Of a stretch of DNA of 32,251 nt, positions 8,126 to 16,484 are shown piece by piece (within the stretch, counting starts at the first letter, position 1; each line of letters begins with the position of its first letter). The translations under genes were made by a program, and so were the position numbers. This DNA comes from Methyloversatilis sp. (GTDB lineage: Bacteria > Pseudomonadota > Gammaproteobacteria > Burkholderiales > Rhodocyclaceae), in the NCBI GenBank assembly GCA_017984755.1, contig JAGNYW010000033.1, forward strand, positions 1-32,251, written 5' to 3'. The notes beneath the pieces were generated by a model that saw nothing but the letters and a program-made list of their open reading frames with translations, had not been told where the DNA came from and ran no database searches.

Positions 8126-9471
8126 CAGTCCTGCCCGGCCGATGCCGCGCCATCCGACGGCTTGCGCCGCACGCGCCGGCGCTTCTTCACCGCCTCTTCG
8201 GGCCGCAGCATGCTTTCGCGTGTCGGGCCATCGGCGTCGGCGAATGCCGTCCACCAGTCCGCCAGTTCCTGCGCCACTTCGCCTGACCCGGCGCGCAGAA
8301 GGAGAAAGTCGTAAGCGGCGCGGTAGCGCGGCAGCTCGAGCAGGCGATACGGGCGCTTGCCTGCGCGTGCTTCGAAGCGTGGCTGCAGCAGCCAGATGTC
8401 CTTGATGTCGGTGGCGATGCGGCGGGTGATTGCGAGTTTCTCGGCCTGCTGGTCGAGCACCACCGTCATCGATTCGAACATGGCAGGCATCGAAGACTCG
8501 CCGGCTGCCTTGCGCTTTTCCCAGTCGGCCAGCACTTCGTGCCACAGCAGCGTGGCGAAGAGGAAGCCGGGTGAGATCGACTTGCCTTCGCGCACCCGTT
8601 CGTCGGTGCGCTCCAGCGACAGCATGACGAAGCGCTCGCCCATCGGTTGTTCGAAGATCACGTCGAGCAGCGGAAGCAGGCCGTGGTGCAGGCCGTCTTC
8701 CCGCAGCTGCGTGACGCAGCGCACGGCGTGGCCGCTGGTCAGCAGCTTGAGCATTTCGTCGAACAGCCGCGCCGGCGGCACGTTTTCAAGCAGGCTGGCC
8801 ATCGACCGGATCGGGTCGCGCGCGTCGGGATCGATCACCAGTCCGAGCTTGGCCGCCAGACGCACGGCACGCAGCATGCGCACCGGGTCTTCGCGGTAGC
8901 GGCGCGGCGCATCGCCGATCATGCGCAGCGTCTTCTGCTTCAGGTCGGCCACGCCATGATGGAAATCGATGACGGTTTCGGTCGTCGGGTCGTAATACAG
9001 GGCGTTGACGGTGAAGTCGCGTCGGGCGGCGTCCTGTTCCATCGAACCGAACACGTTGTCGTGCAGGATGCGGCCGTGCTCGTCGGTCGCGGCATCGGAG
9101 TCGCCGCGGAAGGTCGTCACCTCGATCGTGTCGCGACCCATCATCACATGCACGATCTTGAAGCGCCGACCGATCATGCGCGCCCGGCGGAACACTGCGG
9201 TCACCTGTTCCGGCGTGGCACTTGTTGCGACGTCGAAGTCCTTCGGCGCGATGCCTGCAATCAGGTCGCGCACCGCGCCACCGACGACATAGGTCTGATA
9301 GCCCTCCGCCTGCAGCCCTTCGCACACCCTGCGCGCCGCGGGCAGCAAGGCGTCACGCGAGATGCCATGCTGCGCGATCGGGATGCTGACCGGCCCGCTC
9401 TGCCGCGTGGCGTTCGGTCGGGTGTTGTCTTCGGGGCGCCGGAACATCCGGCGCAGCAACTTTCGGATCAT
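8125..9471 (-). CDS. pcnB: Poly(A) polymerase I
   Basis: PcnB adds 3' poly(A) tails to RNA and so promotes decay. The 448-aa protein starts with a basic segment, followed by the class II nucleotidyltransferase head: GGAVRD at 64-69 and KDFDVATSA with metal-binding D78 and D80. The RRFKIVHV-type stretch separates PcnB from CCA-adding enzymes. A very basic C-terminal tail (KKRRRVRRK) is typical of the family. It heads the pcnB-DUF486-kinase-panBCD run. The start codon has only a weak ribosome binding site. Confidence 0.95.
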   Translation of the reverse strand: MIRKLLRRMFRRPEDNTRPNATRQSGPVSIPIAQHGISRDALLPAARRVCEGLQAEGYQTYVVGGAVRDLIAGIAPKDFDVATSATPEQVTAVFRRARMIGRRFKIVHVMMGRDTIEVTTFRGDSDAATDEHGRILHDNVFGSMEQDAARRDFTVNALYYDPTTETVIDFHHGVADLKQKTLRMIGDAPRRYREDPVRMLRAVRLAAKLGLVIDPDARDPIRSMASLLENVPPARLFDEMLKLLTSGHAVRCVTQLREDGLHHGLLPLLDVIFEQPMGERFVMLSLERTDERVREGKSISPGFLFATLLWHEVLADWEKRKAAGESSMPAMFESMTVVLDQQAEKLAITRRIATDIKDIWLLQPRFEARAGKRPYRLLELPRYRAAYDFLLLRAGSGEVAQELADWWTAFADADGPTRESMLRPEEAVKKRRRVRRKPSDGAASAGQD

Positions 9472-9844
9472 CAGTCGAGGGGCTTTCTGGCGTGACTCGG
9501 GAGAGGGCGCGCGAGCGCCGGAGGCGACATGCTAACGCAAGCTGGCTCGGGCAAGTCCGTTGTCGTGTGCCGAATGCGTCGCATCCTGACCGGACCGAGC
9601 TGTCAGTACCTGTGCTGTACGCTGACCGGGGGATGCCATCCCTTCCGGCGCTCGCCGGCCAGTCGACGTTCGATCGGCTACTGCGTCAAGGGCATCGCTG
9701 CCCCCGTGGGTTTGCTGGACGCGATCCGGTGTGAGGGCCGAGTGACCGGAATGCGCACCATGGCATCATGAGTCGCGGCAACCAGGCAGGGCGCTCCGGC
9801 ATGGCACGAGCGGTCTGGTGGTGCTCTCCTCAGGGAGGCCCGGG
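9472..9844. other. Intergenic region, no convincing gene
   Basis: 373 bases between pcnB and the RegA-like gene, both on the minus strand. It should hold the pcnB promoter and the end of the regBA transcript. Short open frames on both strands (for example 9529-9771, +) have no ribosome binding site and look like random translation of GC-rich DNA. No terminator with a U tract was found. Confidence 0.6.
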
Positions 9845-10378
9845 TCAGGCCTTCACCGGACGCTTCATCAATTTGCGCTGCAGCGTTCGGCGATGCATCT
9901 TCAGTGCGCGCGCCGTGGCGGAAATATTGCCGTCGTACTCGCGCAGCACACGCTGGATATGTTCCCATTCCAACCGGCCGACCGATAGCGTTTCCGCGTC
10001 GATCGGCTGGTCAGGTGAGGCGCCAGCCACGCTGTCGAACGCCATCAGAATGGCATCCATCTCCACTGGCTTCGCCAGGTACTGGCAGGCTCCCAGCTTG
10101 ATTGCATCGACTGCGGTGGCGATGCTTGCGTAGCCCGTCAGCACCACGATACGGAGGTCCGGCAGCACGTCGAGCAGCGGCTGCACCAGCGAAAGCCCGG
10201 ATGTGCCGTTCAGGTTGAGATCCAGCACGATGCGGGCCGGCCGCAGGCGTCTGGCGGATGCGATCGCCATGCCCGGATCGGTGCAACCTTCGGCCTCAAG
10301 TCCGCGCCGGCGCAGAGCGTTGACCAGCACGGCGTTGAAGGTTTCATCGTCATCGATGACCAGAATCAATTCAGACAT
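9845..10378 (-). CDS. RegA/RoxR-type redox response regulator
   Basis: A 177-aa response regulator. The receiver domain (1-115) has acidic pocket D9-D11, phosphoacceptor D53, T81 and K103. After a Pro-containing linker comes a short Fis-type helix-turn-helix (about 135-172, with NISATARALKMHRRTLQRKL), the architecture of RegA/PrrA/ActR/RoxR. These regulators switch respiratory and other redox-linked genes. It overlaps the sensor kinase gene by eight bases, so the pair is coupled. Confidence 0.93.
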   Translation of the reverse strand: MSELILVIDDDETFNAVLVNALRRRGLEAEGCTDPGMAIASARRLRPARIVLDLNLNGTSGLSLVQPLLDVLPDLRIVVLTGYASIATAVDAIKLGACQYLAKPVEMDAILMAFDSVAGASPDQPIDAETLSVGRLEWEHIQRVLREYDGNISATARALKMHRRTLQRKLMKRPVKA

Positions 10379-11678
10379 CGACGCCGATCCGTTCGAGCGG
10401 AAGGCGGATCGTCACGCGTGCTCCACCGGTCCACGGGTTATCCAGTTCGAGTCGTCCTCCCATGCGTTCCAGGCTGGCGGTGGCGAGCAGCAGCCCGATG
10501 CCGTTGCCCTGGGCTTCGCTGCCGAAGGTCTGGCGCCCGGCCTTGCGCAGCACGTCCTCGGTGAAGCCCGGGCCGTTGTCACGAATCTCGATGAGCACTT
10601 CTGCTGCATTCCAGTCGAGCGCCACTTCAACCGGCGCGCCGGCGCGCAGTGCGTTGTCGAGTACGCTGACCACGCTCTGGCCCAGCGTCGGCTCCACCAC
10701 GATGACCGGCGGCTCGTCCTTGCCGAAGCCAGACAGGATGAAGGTGGAGTCACAGTCACTCCGAAGGCTGCGCCACGCTGAATGCAGGCCTTCAAGCCAG
10801 GCATCGCAGCGCATCGATTCGGTCCCTTCGCTGCGCTGGTCGCCCGCCTTTTCCGTCAGGCGCGTGATGATGCGCTTGCAATAGGCTATCTGTTCGCGCA
10901 TCAGCTTCAGATCCGCGGCGGCCGCGGTGTCGGCTGACGCGTCGCGTTCCATTTCGCCGACCAGTATCGCCAGCGTGGCAAGCGGGGAACCCAGTTCGTG
11001 AGCGGCGCCTGCAGCGAGTGCTCCGAGTGCGAGCACTCGCTCCTCGCGGTAGGTTTTTTCGCGTGCGCGCGCAAGTTCGGCGTCCCGCCGCCGCAACGCA
11101 TCGGTCGTGCGCATGACGAACCACGCCAGCATGGCAGCAGACACTACAAAGGTGAGCCACATGCCGGACAGGTGCAGCGTCGTTGCGCGTTCCGCGTCAC
11201 CCGGTTCAAGCGGTACGAACTGCACCATCAAGAGGGAATAGAGCAGGATGGCCAGTGCAGCGATCGAAAGTACAGCGCTACGCGCAAGCAGCAATGCCGA
11301 AAGCACCACCGGCAGCAGGAGCATGAATACCAGCGGGTTGGTGGCGCCGCCACTGAAATAAAGCAGGGCGGCAAAGGCGAGCAGGTCGATGCAGAGCTGC
11401 AGCAGACAGGTGGCGGCGTCAGGCATGCTGGCCGTCCGGCGCAACTGCCAGTGCATGACGCCATTCCAGATACCCGTTGCGACGAGAATGACAAGCATCG
11501 GTTGCTGCGGCAGAGGTACCTCAAGCAGACCGGGGGCGATGGAAACCAGAAGCAGCAATGCGGCGATCGCCCACCAGCGCGCCCTGATCAGTCCGGGAAG
11601 CAGTCGATCGTGAGGCAGCGTGGCCGATCGGGCAACGGGCGAGACTGCGGGCGACCAGATGGTGTTGTGCGGATTCAT
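10371..11678 (-). CDS. RegB/RoxS-type redox sensor histidine kinase
   Basis: A 435-aa membrane kinase with about six N-terminal transmembrane segments (residues 35-190). FSGGATNPLVF at 108-118 corresponds to the RegB GGxxNPF quinone-sensing motif. The H-box is GAAHELGSPLAT with H227. Cys267 in REQIAYCKR occupies the place of the redox-active cysteine of RegB. N342 (DNALRAG), DNGPGF at 367-372 and GNGIGL at 391-396 build the ATP site. By family knowledge it senses the quinone pool and thiol state and phosphorylates the regulator encoded just downstream. Confidence 0.94.
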   Translation of the reverse strand: MNPHNTIWSPAVSPVARSATLPHDRLLPGLIRARWWAIAALLLLVSIAPGLLEVPLPQQPMLVILVATGIWNGVMHWQLRRTASMPDAATCLLQLCIDLLAFAALLYFSGGATNPLVFMLLLPVVLSALLLARSAVLSIAALAILLYSLLMVQFVPLEPGDAERATTLHLSGMWLTFVVSAAMLAWFVMRTTDALRRRDAELARAREKTYREERVLALGALAAGAAHELGSPLATLAILVGEMERDASADTAAAADLKLMREQIAYCKRIITRLTEKAGDQRSEGTESMRCDAWLEGLHSAWRSLRSDCDSTFILSGFGKDEPPVIVVEPTLGQSVVSVLDNALRAGAPVEVALDWNAAEVLIEIRDNGPGFTEDVLRKAGRQTFGSEAQGNGIGLLLATASLERMGGRLELDNPWTGGARVTIRLPLERIGVDV

Positions 11679-11811
11679 GCGTTCAGTCTATGGATTCGAT
11701 GGGCGCGATTCAATCGGCCCCGGGCGACAGCGCGAAGCAGGGCGTCCGCACTGCAGTTGCTTGATGCACACTCACGGCTCACGCCTTGCAACACACCTTC
11801 CGGCGCCGACC

Positions 11812-12300
11812 ATGAAACGCCCAGTATTCCTTCAGTTGCTTCCGCACGTGCTGATCGTGGCAGTGCTGGTCGCCGTCGTTGTGTCCGGCGCCCGGCTGGG
11901 GCGTGATGGCGACCCCGTGCTGCGTGCGCTTTCACCGCCGCCCTGCAGGCTGGATCGGGGGCCGTGCCGAGTGGCGCTGGATGCAGGCGCATGGCTCGAG
12001 TTGACGGTGGCTCCACGTCCGGTCCCGGCCGGGACGCCCTTCCATGCGGTGCTTGCGCTGCAAGGCGTCGATGCACGTCAGGTCAGCATCGAATTCGAAG
12101 GCACGGACATGAACATGGGCCTGTTCAGGCAGGCGCTGTCCCCGCTGCCAGCGGGTGGATTCGCTGCGAACGTGACACTGCCCGTATGCGCGACCGGTGC
12201 GATGCGCTGGCACGCCCGGCTGTCGGTGCGCACCAAGACCGAAACGCTGGTTGCGCCTTTCGATCTCACCACGGGCAGTCTGTCGCCAGTCCGGTCGTGA
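11812..12300 (+). CDS. Membrane-anchored periplasmic protein next to RegBA/RoxSR
   Basis: 162 aa with one N-terminal hydrophobic segment (residues 8-27), then a soluble part predicted to be mainly beta strand and facing the periplasm. It has C45 and C52 (PPCRLDRGPC), a DMNMG element (M100, M102), and LPVCATGAM (C126, M131), all possible soft-metal ligands. I recall similar small proteins next to roxSR or SCO1/SenC genes, but no function is established to my knowledge. The ATG at 11812 places the hydrophobic segment at the N-terminus. The frame is open further upstream without membrane character. It diverges from the sensor kinase and converges on the PEP-CTERM gene, 36 bases away. Confidence 0.8.
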   Translation: MKRPVFLQLLPHVLIVAVLVAVVVSGARLGRDGDPVLRALSPPPCRLDRGPCRVALDAGAWLELTVAPRPVPAGTPFHAVLALQGVDARQVSIEFEGTDMNMGLFRQALSPLPAGGFAANVTLPVCATGAMRWHARLSVRTKTETLVAPFDLTTGSLSPVRS

Positions 12301-12336
12301 CGCGGGTGCCATCTGCATGTCGCGTCAGGCACACGG

Positions 12337-13071
12337 TCAGCCCTTCATGCGACGGCGCGCAGCCACGCTGATCAGGCCCAGGCCGGAAAGAAGAAGCGCA
12401 TGGGTTTCGGGCTCTGGCACGGCTGCCACAGCGAGCGTCGCGCTCAGGCCGTAGGAGGGGCGAGTCGCGTCGAGCTGGGAAATGTAGTTGCCACCGCCGA
12501 TGAACACGCTGTAGTCGCCCGCTGCAAGCGAGAACGAGCCGGTGACGACACCGTTGAGGTCGGTATCTGCTGCGTAGCCGCGGAACAGGAAGTTGGTGAG
12601 AGGATCTCCGGCATCGTTGGTCATCGACCAGTCGTTCATCGCGCGGAAGGAGCCTTCCTTCGGTACCCCGCCCAATGATGCAAGATAGGCTTGCGTGGCC
12701 GATGAGTAGTCGTAGTCGGCGCCGAGCGGAGCCAGGTGAGCCAGGCCCTCGTAGATGGAGAAGGCCGGGATCAACCCGCCGACCGACGTTGCCGTTGCGC
12801 CGGCATTGGCGCTGACGCTCAAGGTGACCATGGTGTCCGTGGTCAGCGAGAAGCGGAAGGCTCGCACCCGGTGCGAATCACCGAAATCGGCGTCGAGGCC
12901 GTCCGCCCAGCCGAAGTTGCCGGAAACAGCCTGATTGGCGATCGTGACGCTACCGCCGCTGGCATCGAAGCTGCCGAAGTCGCGGCCACCGTAGCCGACG
13001 TGTGCTTCTGCGGCGAACGGAAGCGAAAGGGCGACCGCGCTCACGAGCGTGAGGGCCTGGGTCTTGAACAT
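12337..13071 (-). CDS. PEP-CTERM protein with predicted N-terminal histidine
   Basis: 244 aa. A signal peptide (1-23) ends in an AEA cleavage motif, so the mature chain should begin with H24 (HVGYGG). The body is a Gly/Ala/Ser-rich beta-type domain with only three further histidines (H67, H112, H224). The C-terminus has the exosortase sorting signal: VPEPE at 218-222, a hydrophobic helix and the basic end RRRMK. The start at 13071 is chosen for its AGGAGA ribosome binding site and the signal peptide. It lies 132 bases downstream of the TonB receptor gene on the same strand. No exosortase gene is in this window. Function is unknown; a surface copper-binding role is inferred from context. Confidence 0.88.
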   Translation of the reverse strand: MFKTQALTLVSAVALSLPFAAEAHVGYGGRDFGSFDASGGSVTIANQAVSGNFGWADGLDADFGDSHRVRAFRFSLTTDTMVTLSVSANAGATATSVGGLIPAFSIYEGLAHLAPLGADYDYSSATQAYLASLGGVPKEGSFRAMNDWSMTNDAGDPLTNFLFRGYAADTDLNGVVTGSFSLAAGDYSVFIGGGNYISQLDATRPSYGLSATLAVAAVPEPETHALLLSGLGLISVAARRRMKG

Positions 13072-13203
13072 GGCATGTCTCCTGAGTGTCTGAGCCACGA
13101 TGAGGCTCGGTGGCACGCATTGAAGCGAATTCGACGCATCGGGGGAATGTGGCAAATCGTCGCGCCGCATCCAAGGACTGGTGAGGCGCGATGCGCTTCT
13201 GTT

Positions 13204-15483
13204 TCAAAAACTCAGGTTGAGTGCAACATTGAGCGAGCGGGCCCTGCCTGGAACCACCATGCCCCACGGAATGCCGTTGGTGGTCATCGAATTGCCCTGG
13301 CCGAGATAAGCGCCGCCCAGTGGCATGAGGTAGAACTTGTCAAGCGCGTTCTCCAGCCCGAGATCGATACGGCCATTCTTCCAGGCGAAGCTGGAGCGAA
13401 GGTTCAGCAACGTATAGCCCGGGGTCTGCGCCTCGTTTCTGACCTGCGATACCTTGTCCTTGGCCGCAACCGACTGCAACTCGATCACGTTGGTCCAGTG
13501 CGAGAATCGATGTTCCAGGGCAAGCGTCGTGTTCACCGGCATGATGTGATAGAGGTCGTCGCCCGTGCTCAGGTTGCGGCCATCGACGTAGCTTGCGATG
13601 CCGCGCAGGTAGATCCTGCCGACGTCGGCGTGCTGCGCGATCAGTGACGAGCCGGACAGGTCGACGCCATGCAGCATCGCTCGCTGATTCGCGTACTGGA
13701 GCAACACATAGCGACTCGCAGTTGTGCTGTTGAGTACATTGCATTGCGCACTGAAGGAGCGCGGGCAGCGCTGCGCGTCGATGTAGTCCTCGACGTAGGT
13801 GATGTGGCCGGACACCGTGATGTACCAGTGTTCCTTGTCCGGATCATGCCACTGACCGGTCAGCGCCCCTTTATAGGCGATTTCGGGCTTCAGGTCCGGG
13901 TTTCCGATGTAGGCGTTGCCGTCGCCGACGAAGTTGTTCATCAGGGCGGCCATCGGATTGCTCGACCAGGGGTAGCGTTCGTACAGGCTGGGTGAGCGGG
14001 TCTTCCGGGCGATCCCGGCTTCGTAGCTTTGCACTGCATCGGGGGTGAAACGCATCAGCGCAGTCAGATCGATATGGGTGTCGTTCCTGCTGCGCTCGAG
14101 GTGGTTGAACCGAGTGGCGTCAATGGAGTAGAAATTGCTGTAGCCCTGTACATCGCCTGCATCCGAGTGCACATGGTCTCCGCGGATGCCGAACAGGCTG
14201 AGCCATTCCGGAGTCCAGCGCGCTTCCCACTCCGAGAAGACGCCGACACGGTCACGCCTGCCGTCCGCGACATTCCGGAAGTCGTTGCAGCACATTGCAC
14301 CGGCGGCGATGCCGATCGGCGGCCACCAGTCATCCAGGCGATAGCTCTGGAAGTCCGTCCCGACGCGCAGCACATGTTCGGCCGTCAGGGGAATATCGGC
14401 CTTAAGCAAGCCGCCGAGCGTGCTGGCATCCGACTTCATCGGCATGAACATGCCGAAGAAGCGGTCCTGGTTCATATCCATATGGTGTTTGACGGTCTGC
14501 CTGAAAAGTCTCGCTTCAAGCTCCCCCCATGATTGCTGTCCGAAGTAACGCAGATTGATTGTCCGGTTGACGTTCGAGGGCGTGTTCTCCGCAATGACAT
14601 AGTTCCCCGCATTGACCGGATCCGGTCGGCTGAAGATCATGTCCATGCGCTGGTTCGGGAAGCCCTGATAGTCCAGCTTCTGCTCGCTGAAACTGAGTTG
14701 CAGGAGGCTACTCGAGGACCATGCGAATCCCAGGCCGACTTCCCTGTTCTTCGATCCGCTGTATCCACTCGACGCGACCTCGCGATCGGCGATCGGACGT
14801 TGGCCGAGCAGTTGCCAGAAGCCGCTTTTCTTGAAGTCGCCGGCGGTGCGGTAATTGTCGGATTCCGCATTGGATTCCGTGTAGCGCAGACTCAGCCTCG
14901 AGCTTGCGATCGACACGTCGACGCTGTTGCCCCGTGCATTGCCGTTGCTGCGGAAGAAGGTGCCTACCCGGGCCTCGGTCAGTACCCCGGTTTCCGAAGG
15001 GGCGAACTTCGGCCGTGCGGATTTGATCTGGATCGCACCCCCGATGCTGTCACCGCCTTCACTGACCGGCGCAATGCCCGCGTACACCGCAATCCTCTCG
15101 ACCTTGCTCGGATCGATGAGCGACAGCGCAGGGTTCATGTGATTGGGGCAGGCGGACATCAGGTCCATGCCGTCCACGCTGATCTTCAGGCGGTCATCAG
15201 CCAGGCCACGAATGGAAGGCAGACTGGATATGCCGCCGGCACCGTAGGTCGAGATGCCGGGAATACCTTCCAGCAGTTGTGCCGTGTCGCTGCTTTTCGT
15301 CCTTTGCGCATTAAGCGCCGACGAGGACAGGGAAGTGGCACCGATCGGGCTTTCGTCGCGTCGGCCGCTGACGAGGACCGGCTCGAGGCGTGTCGGTTCC
15401 TGCGCGCTCGCAGGGAGAGCCGAGCATGAGGTCAATAGCAGGAGTACAAGACGGAACTGCGGGCGCGGGTGCACTGGAGTCAT
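13204..15483 (-). CDS. TonB-dependent outer membrane receptor, OprC/NosA copper type
   Basis: 759 aa: signal peptide (1-28, ending ASAQ), a TonB-box-like EPVLVSG (34-40), plug domain (about 50-165) with the SIRGLADDRLKISVDGMD signature, then a 22-strand barrel ending in Phe (LNVALNLSF). The plug carries C112-P-N-H-M116, a CxxxM motif, and the barrel carries H333-H-M335, an HxM motif. Together these match the copper site described for Pseudomonas OprC. Further Met/Cys ligands are M337, M345, M347, M349 and M397-C-C399. The ATG at 15483 has no clear Shine-Dalgarno and follows a hairpin (15502-15529). The frame is open upstream, but that part overlaps the preceding gene. Copper import is inferred from these motifs. 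Confidence 0.92.
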   Translation of the reverse strand: MTPVHPRPQFRLVLLLLTSCSALPASAQEPTRLEPVLVSGRRDESPIGATSLSSSALNAQRTKSSDTAQLLEGIPGISTYGAGGISSLPSIRGLADDRLKISVDGMDLMSACPNHMNPALSLIDPSKVERIAVYAGIAPVSEGGDSIGGAIQIKSARPKFAPSETGVLTEARVGTFFRSNGNARGNSVDVSIASSRLSLRYTESNAESDNYRTAGDFKKSGFWQLLGQRPIADREVASSGYSGSKNREVGLGFAWSSSSLLQLSFSEQKLDYQGFPNQRMDMIFSRPDPVNAGNYVIAENTPSNVNRTINLRYFGQQSWGELEARLFRQTVKHHMDMNQDRFFGMFMPMKSDASTLGGLLKADIPLTAEHVLRVGTDFQSYRLDDWWPPIGIAAGAMCCNDFRNVADGRRDRVGVFSEWEARWTPEWLSLFGIRGDHVHSDAGDVQGYSNFYSIDATRFNHLERSRNDTHIDLTALMRFTPDAVQSYEAGIARKTRSPSLYERYPWSSNPMAALMNNFVGDGNAYIGNPDLKPEIAYKGALTGQWHDPDKEHWYITVSGHITYVEDYIDAQRCPRSFSAQCNVLNSTTASRYVLLQYANQRAMLHGVDLSGSSLIAQHADVGRIYLRGIASYVDGRNLSTGDDLYHIMPVNTTLALEHRFSHWTNVIELQSVAAKDKVSQVRNEAQTPGYTLLNLRSSFAWKNGRIDLGLENALDKFYLMPLGGAYLGQGNSMTTNGIPWGMVVPGRARSLNVALNLSF

Positions 15484-15501
15484 GAGCGGAGAAATGCCGA
15501 A

Positions 15502-15529
15502 AGGCGGCGAGGTCAGTGCCTCGCCGCCT
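15502..15529 (-). other. Perfect hairpin between the PEP-CTERM and receptor genes
   Basis: AGGCGGCGAGG (15502-15512) pairs with CCTCGCCGCCT (15519-15529) around a 6-base loop. On the minus strand it begins 34 bases after the Met-rich PEP-CTERM stop codon and ends 18 bases before the receptor ATG. It is followed by a mixed sequence (TTCGGCATTTCTCCGCTC), not a pure U tract. It could be a partial terminator, attenuator or mRNA-stabilising 3' structure. Confidence 0.75.
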
Positions 15530-15563
15530 CCCGGATGGCAGGTGATGTCGGTCAGCGACCGGA

Positions 15564-16268
15564 TCAGGTCTTCCTGCGCTGACGCGCGATGGCGCCGACC
15601 AGACTCAGACCGGCCAGCATCAGGGCATAGCTTTCCGGTTCGGGAACCGCTGCCGTGATTGACTGCGAAACCGGGTATCCGCTCATCGTGCCCTCTGCGC
15701 CGTATCCGGGCACACTTGTTCCTGTCATGCACACTGCGCCCATCATTCCGCCGGGCGCGCAGTCGGCGTATGCAAGCTTGTTGATCTGTGCCTGTGTCGG
15801 TGCGGCGAGCGGATTGCCGGGAACGAAGATGAGGGCATAGGCGTTGCCGGGGTTGCTGGCAGGCGAGGGGAAACCGAAATAGACACCGCCAGCGGCCACG
15901 CCTGAAGCAGGCGACCAGCCATCACCGCCTGCGCCGGTGAAGAAAGTGTTGGTATTCGGATTCTTGAATGCGGCGGCAAAAGTGCCTCCAAGTGAAGCGT
16001 CGTACCAGGAGGCCAACTGATAGTCCAGCGTCAGCCAGCGCATCCCGCCGCCCATCATCCCCGTCATCGATTCACTCAGCATGCCCTTCAGATTCGTGAC
16101 CGAATGCGTGGCCGCATCGTAGTCAAAGCTTCCGATGAAGATCGTGTTGTTCGGCTGGGTATCCGGCTCGTACCAGGTGGTGACCACGTCATAGCTCGTT
16201 GCCGCCTGAGCGCAAGCCATGCCGGCGGACAGCGCAAGCGCGACGCCGAAGTTCAGAAAACGGTTCAT
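15564..16268 (-). CDS. Met-rich PEP-CTERM protein
   Basis: 234 aa. A signal peptide covers about residues 1-23 (ACAQAA). The mature protein begins with a beta-type domain containing GMLSESMTGMMGGGM at 62-76, five methionines in 15 residues, and later C170-APGGMM-GAV-C180-M181. Both look like possible Cu(I) ligand clusters. The C-terminus is a canonical sorting signal: VPEPES at 208-213, a hydrophobic helix and RQRRK. A strong GAGGAGG ribosome binding site supports the ATG at 16268. It is the first gene of the group that continues with the copper-type receptor and a second PEP-CTERM protein. Function is not established. Confidence 0.88.
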   Translation of the reverse strand: MNRFLNFGVALALSAGMACAQAATSYDVVTTWYEPDTQPNNTIFIGSFDYDAATHSVTNLKGMLSESMTGMMGGGMRWLTLDYQLASWYDASLGGTFAAAFKNPNTNTFFTGAGGDGWSPASGVAAGGVYFGFPSPASNPGNAYALIFVPGNPLAAPTQAQINKLAYADCAPGGMMGAVCMTGTSVPGYGAEGTMSGYPVSQSITAAVPEPESYALMLAGLSLVGAIARQRRKT

Positions 16269-16484
16269 TCAGGTCATCCTCCTCGATGCCGGCTCCGCAA
16301 GGGGACGCCGGCGAGTTTAGTAACTGCGGGCAGTTCGGGCGTGGCTCGCAGGACAAGCGCGCGGTCAGTCAGGTGGCCCTTGCTGCGCTGCTTCGAGGTG
16401 GATTTTGATGCATTGAAGCGCTCGGATTGCGCGGTGCGACACTATGCCGCAGCACCACCTGACCTGTGGTTGCGTCTCGTCGCA

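Noticed and set aside
9529-9771. 80-aa Cys-containing + frame in the pcnB-regA gap
   Set aside because: No ribosome binding site, no domain, and an alternative overlapping frame of equal length; likely chance.
12298-12327. TGACGCG/CGCGTCA inverted repeat between convergent genes
   Set aside because: Only 7 bp with a 16-base loop and no U tract; too weak to call a terminator.
15484-15732. N-terminal extension of the TonB receptor
   Set aside because: It overlaps the Met-rich PEP-CTERM gene and precedes a clear signal peptide beginning at 15483.
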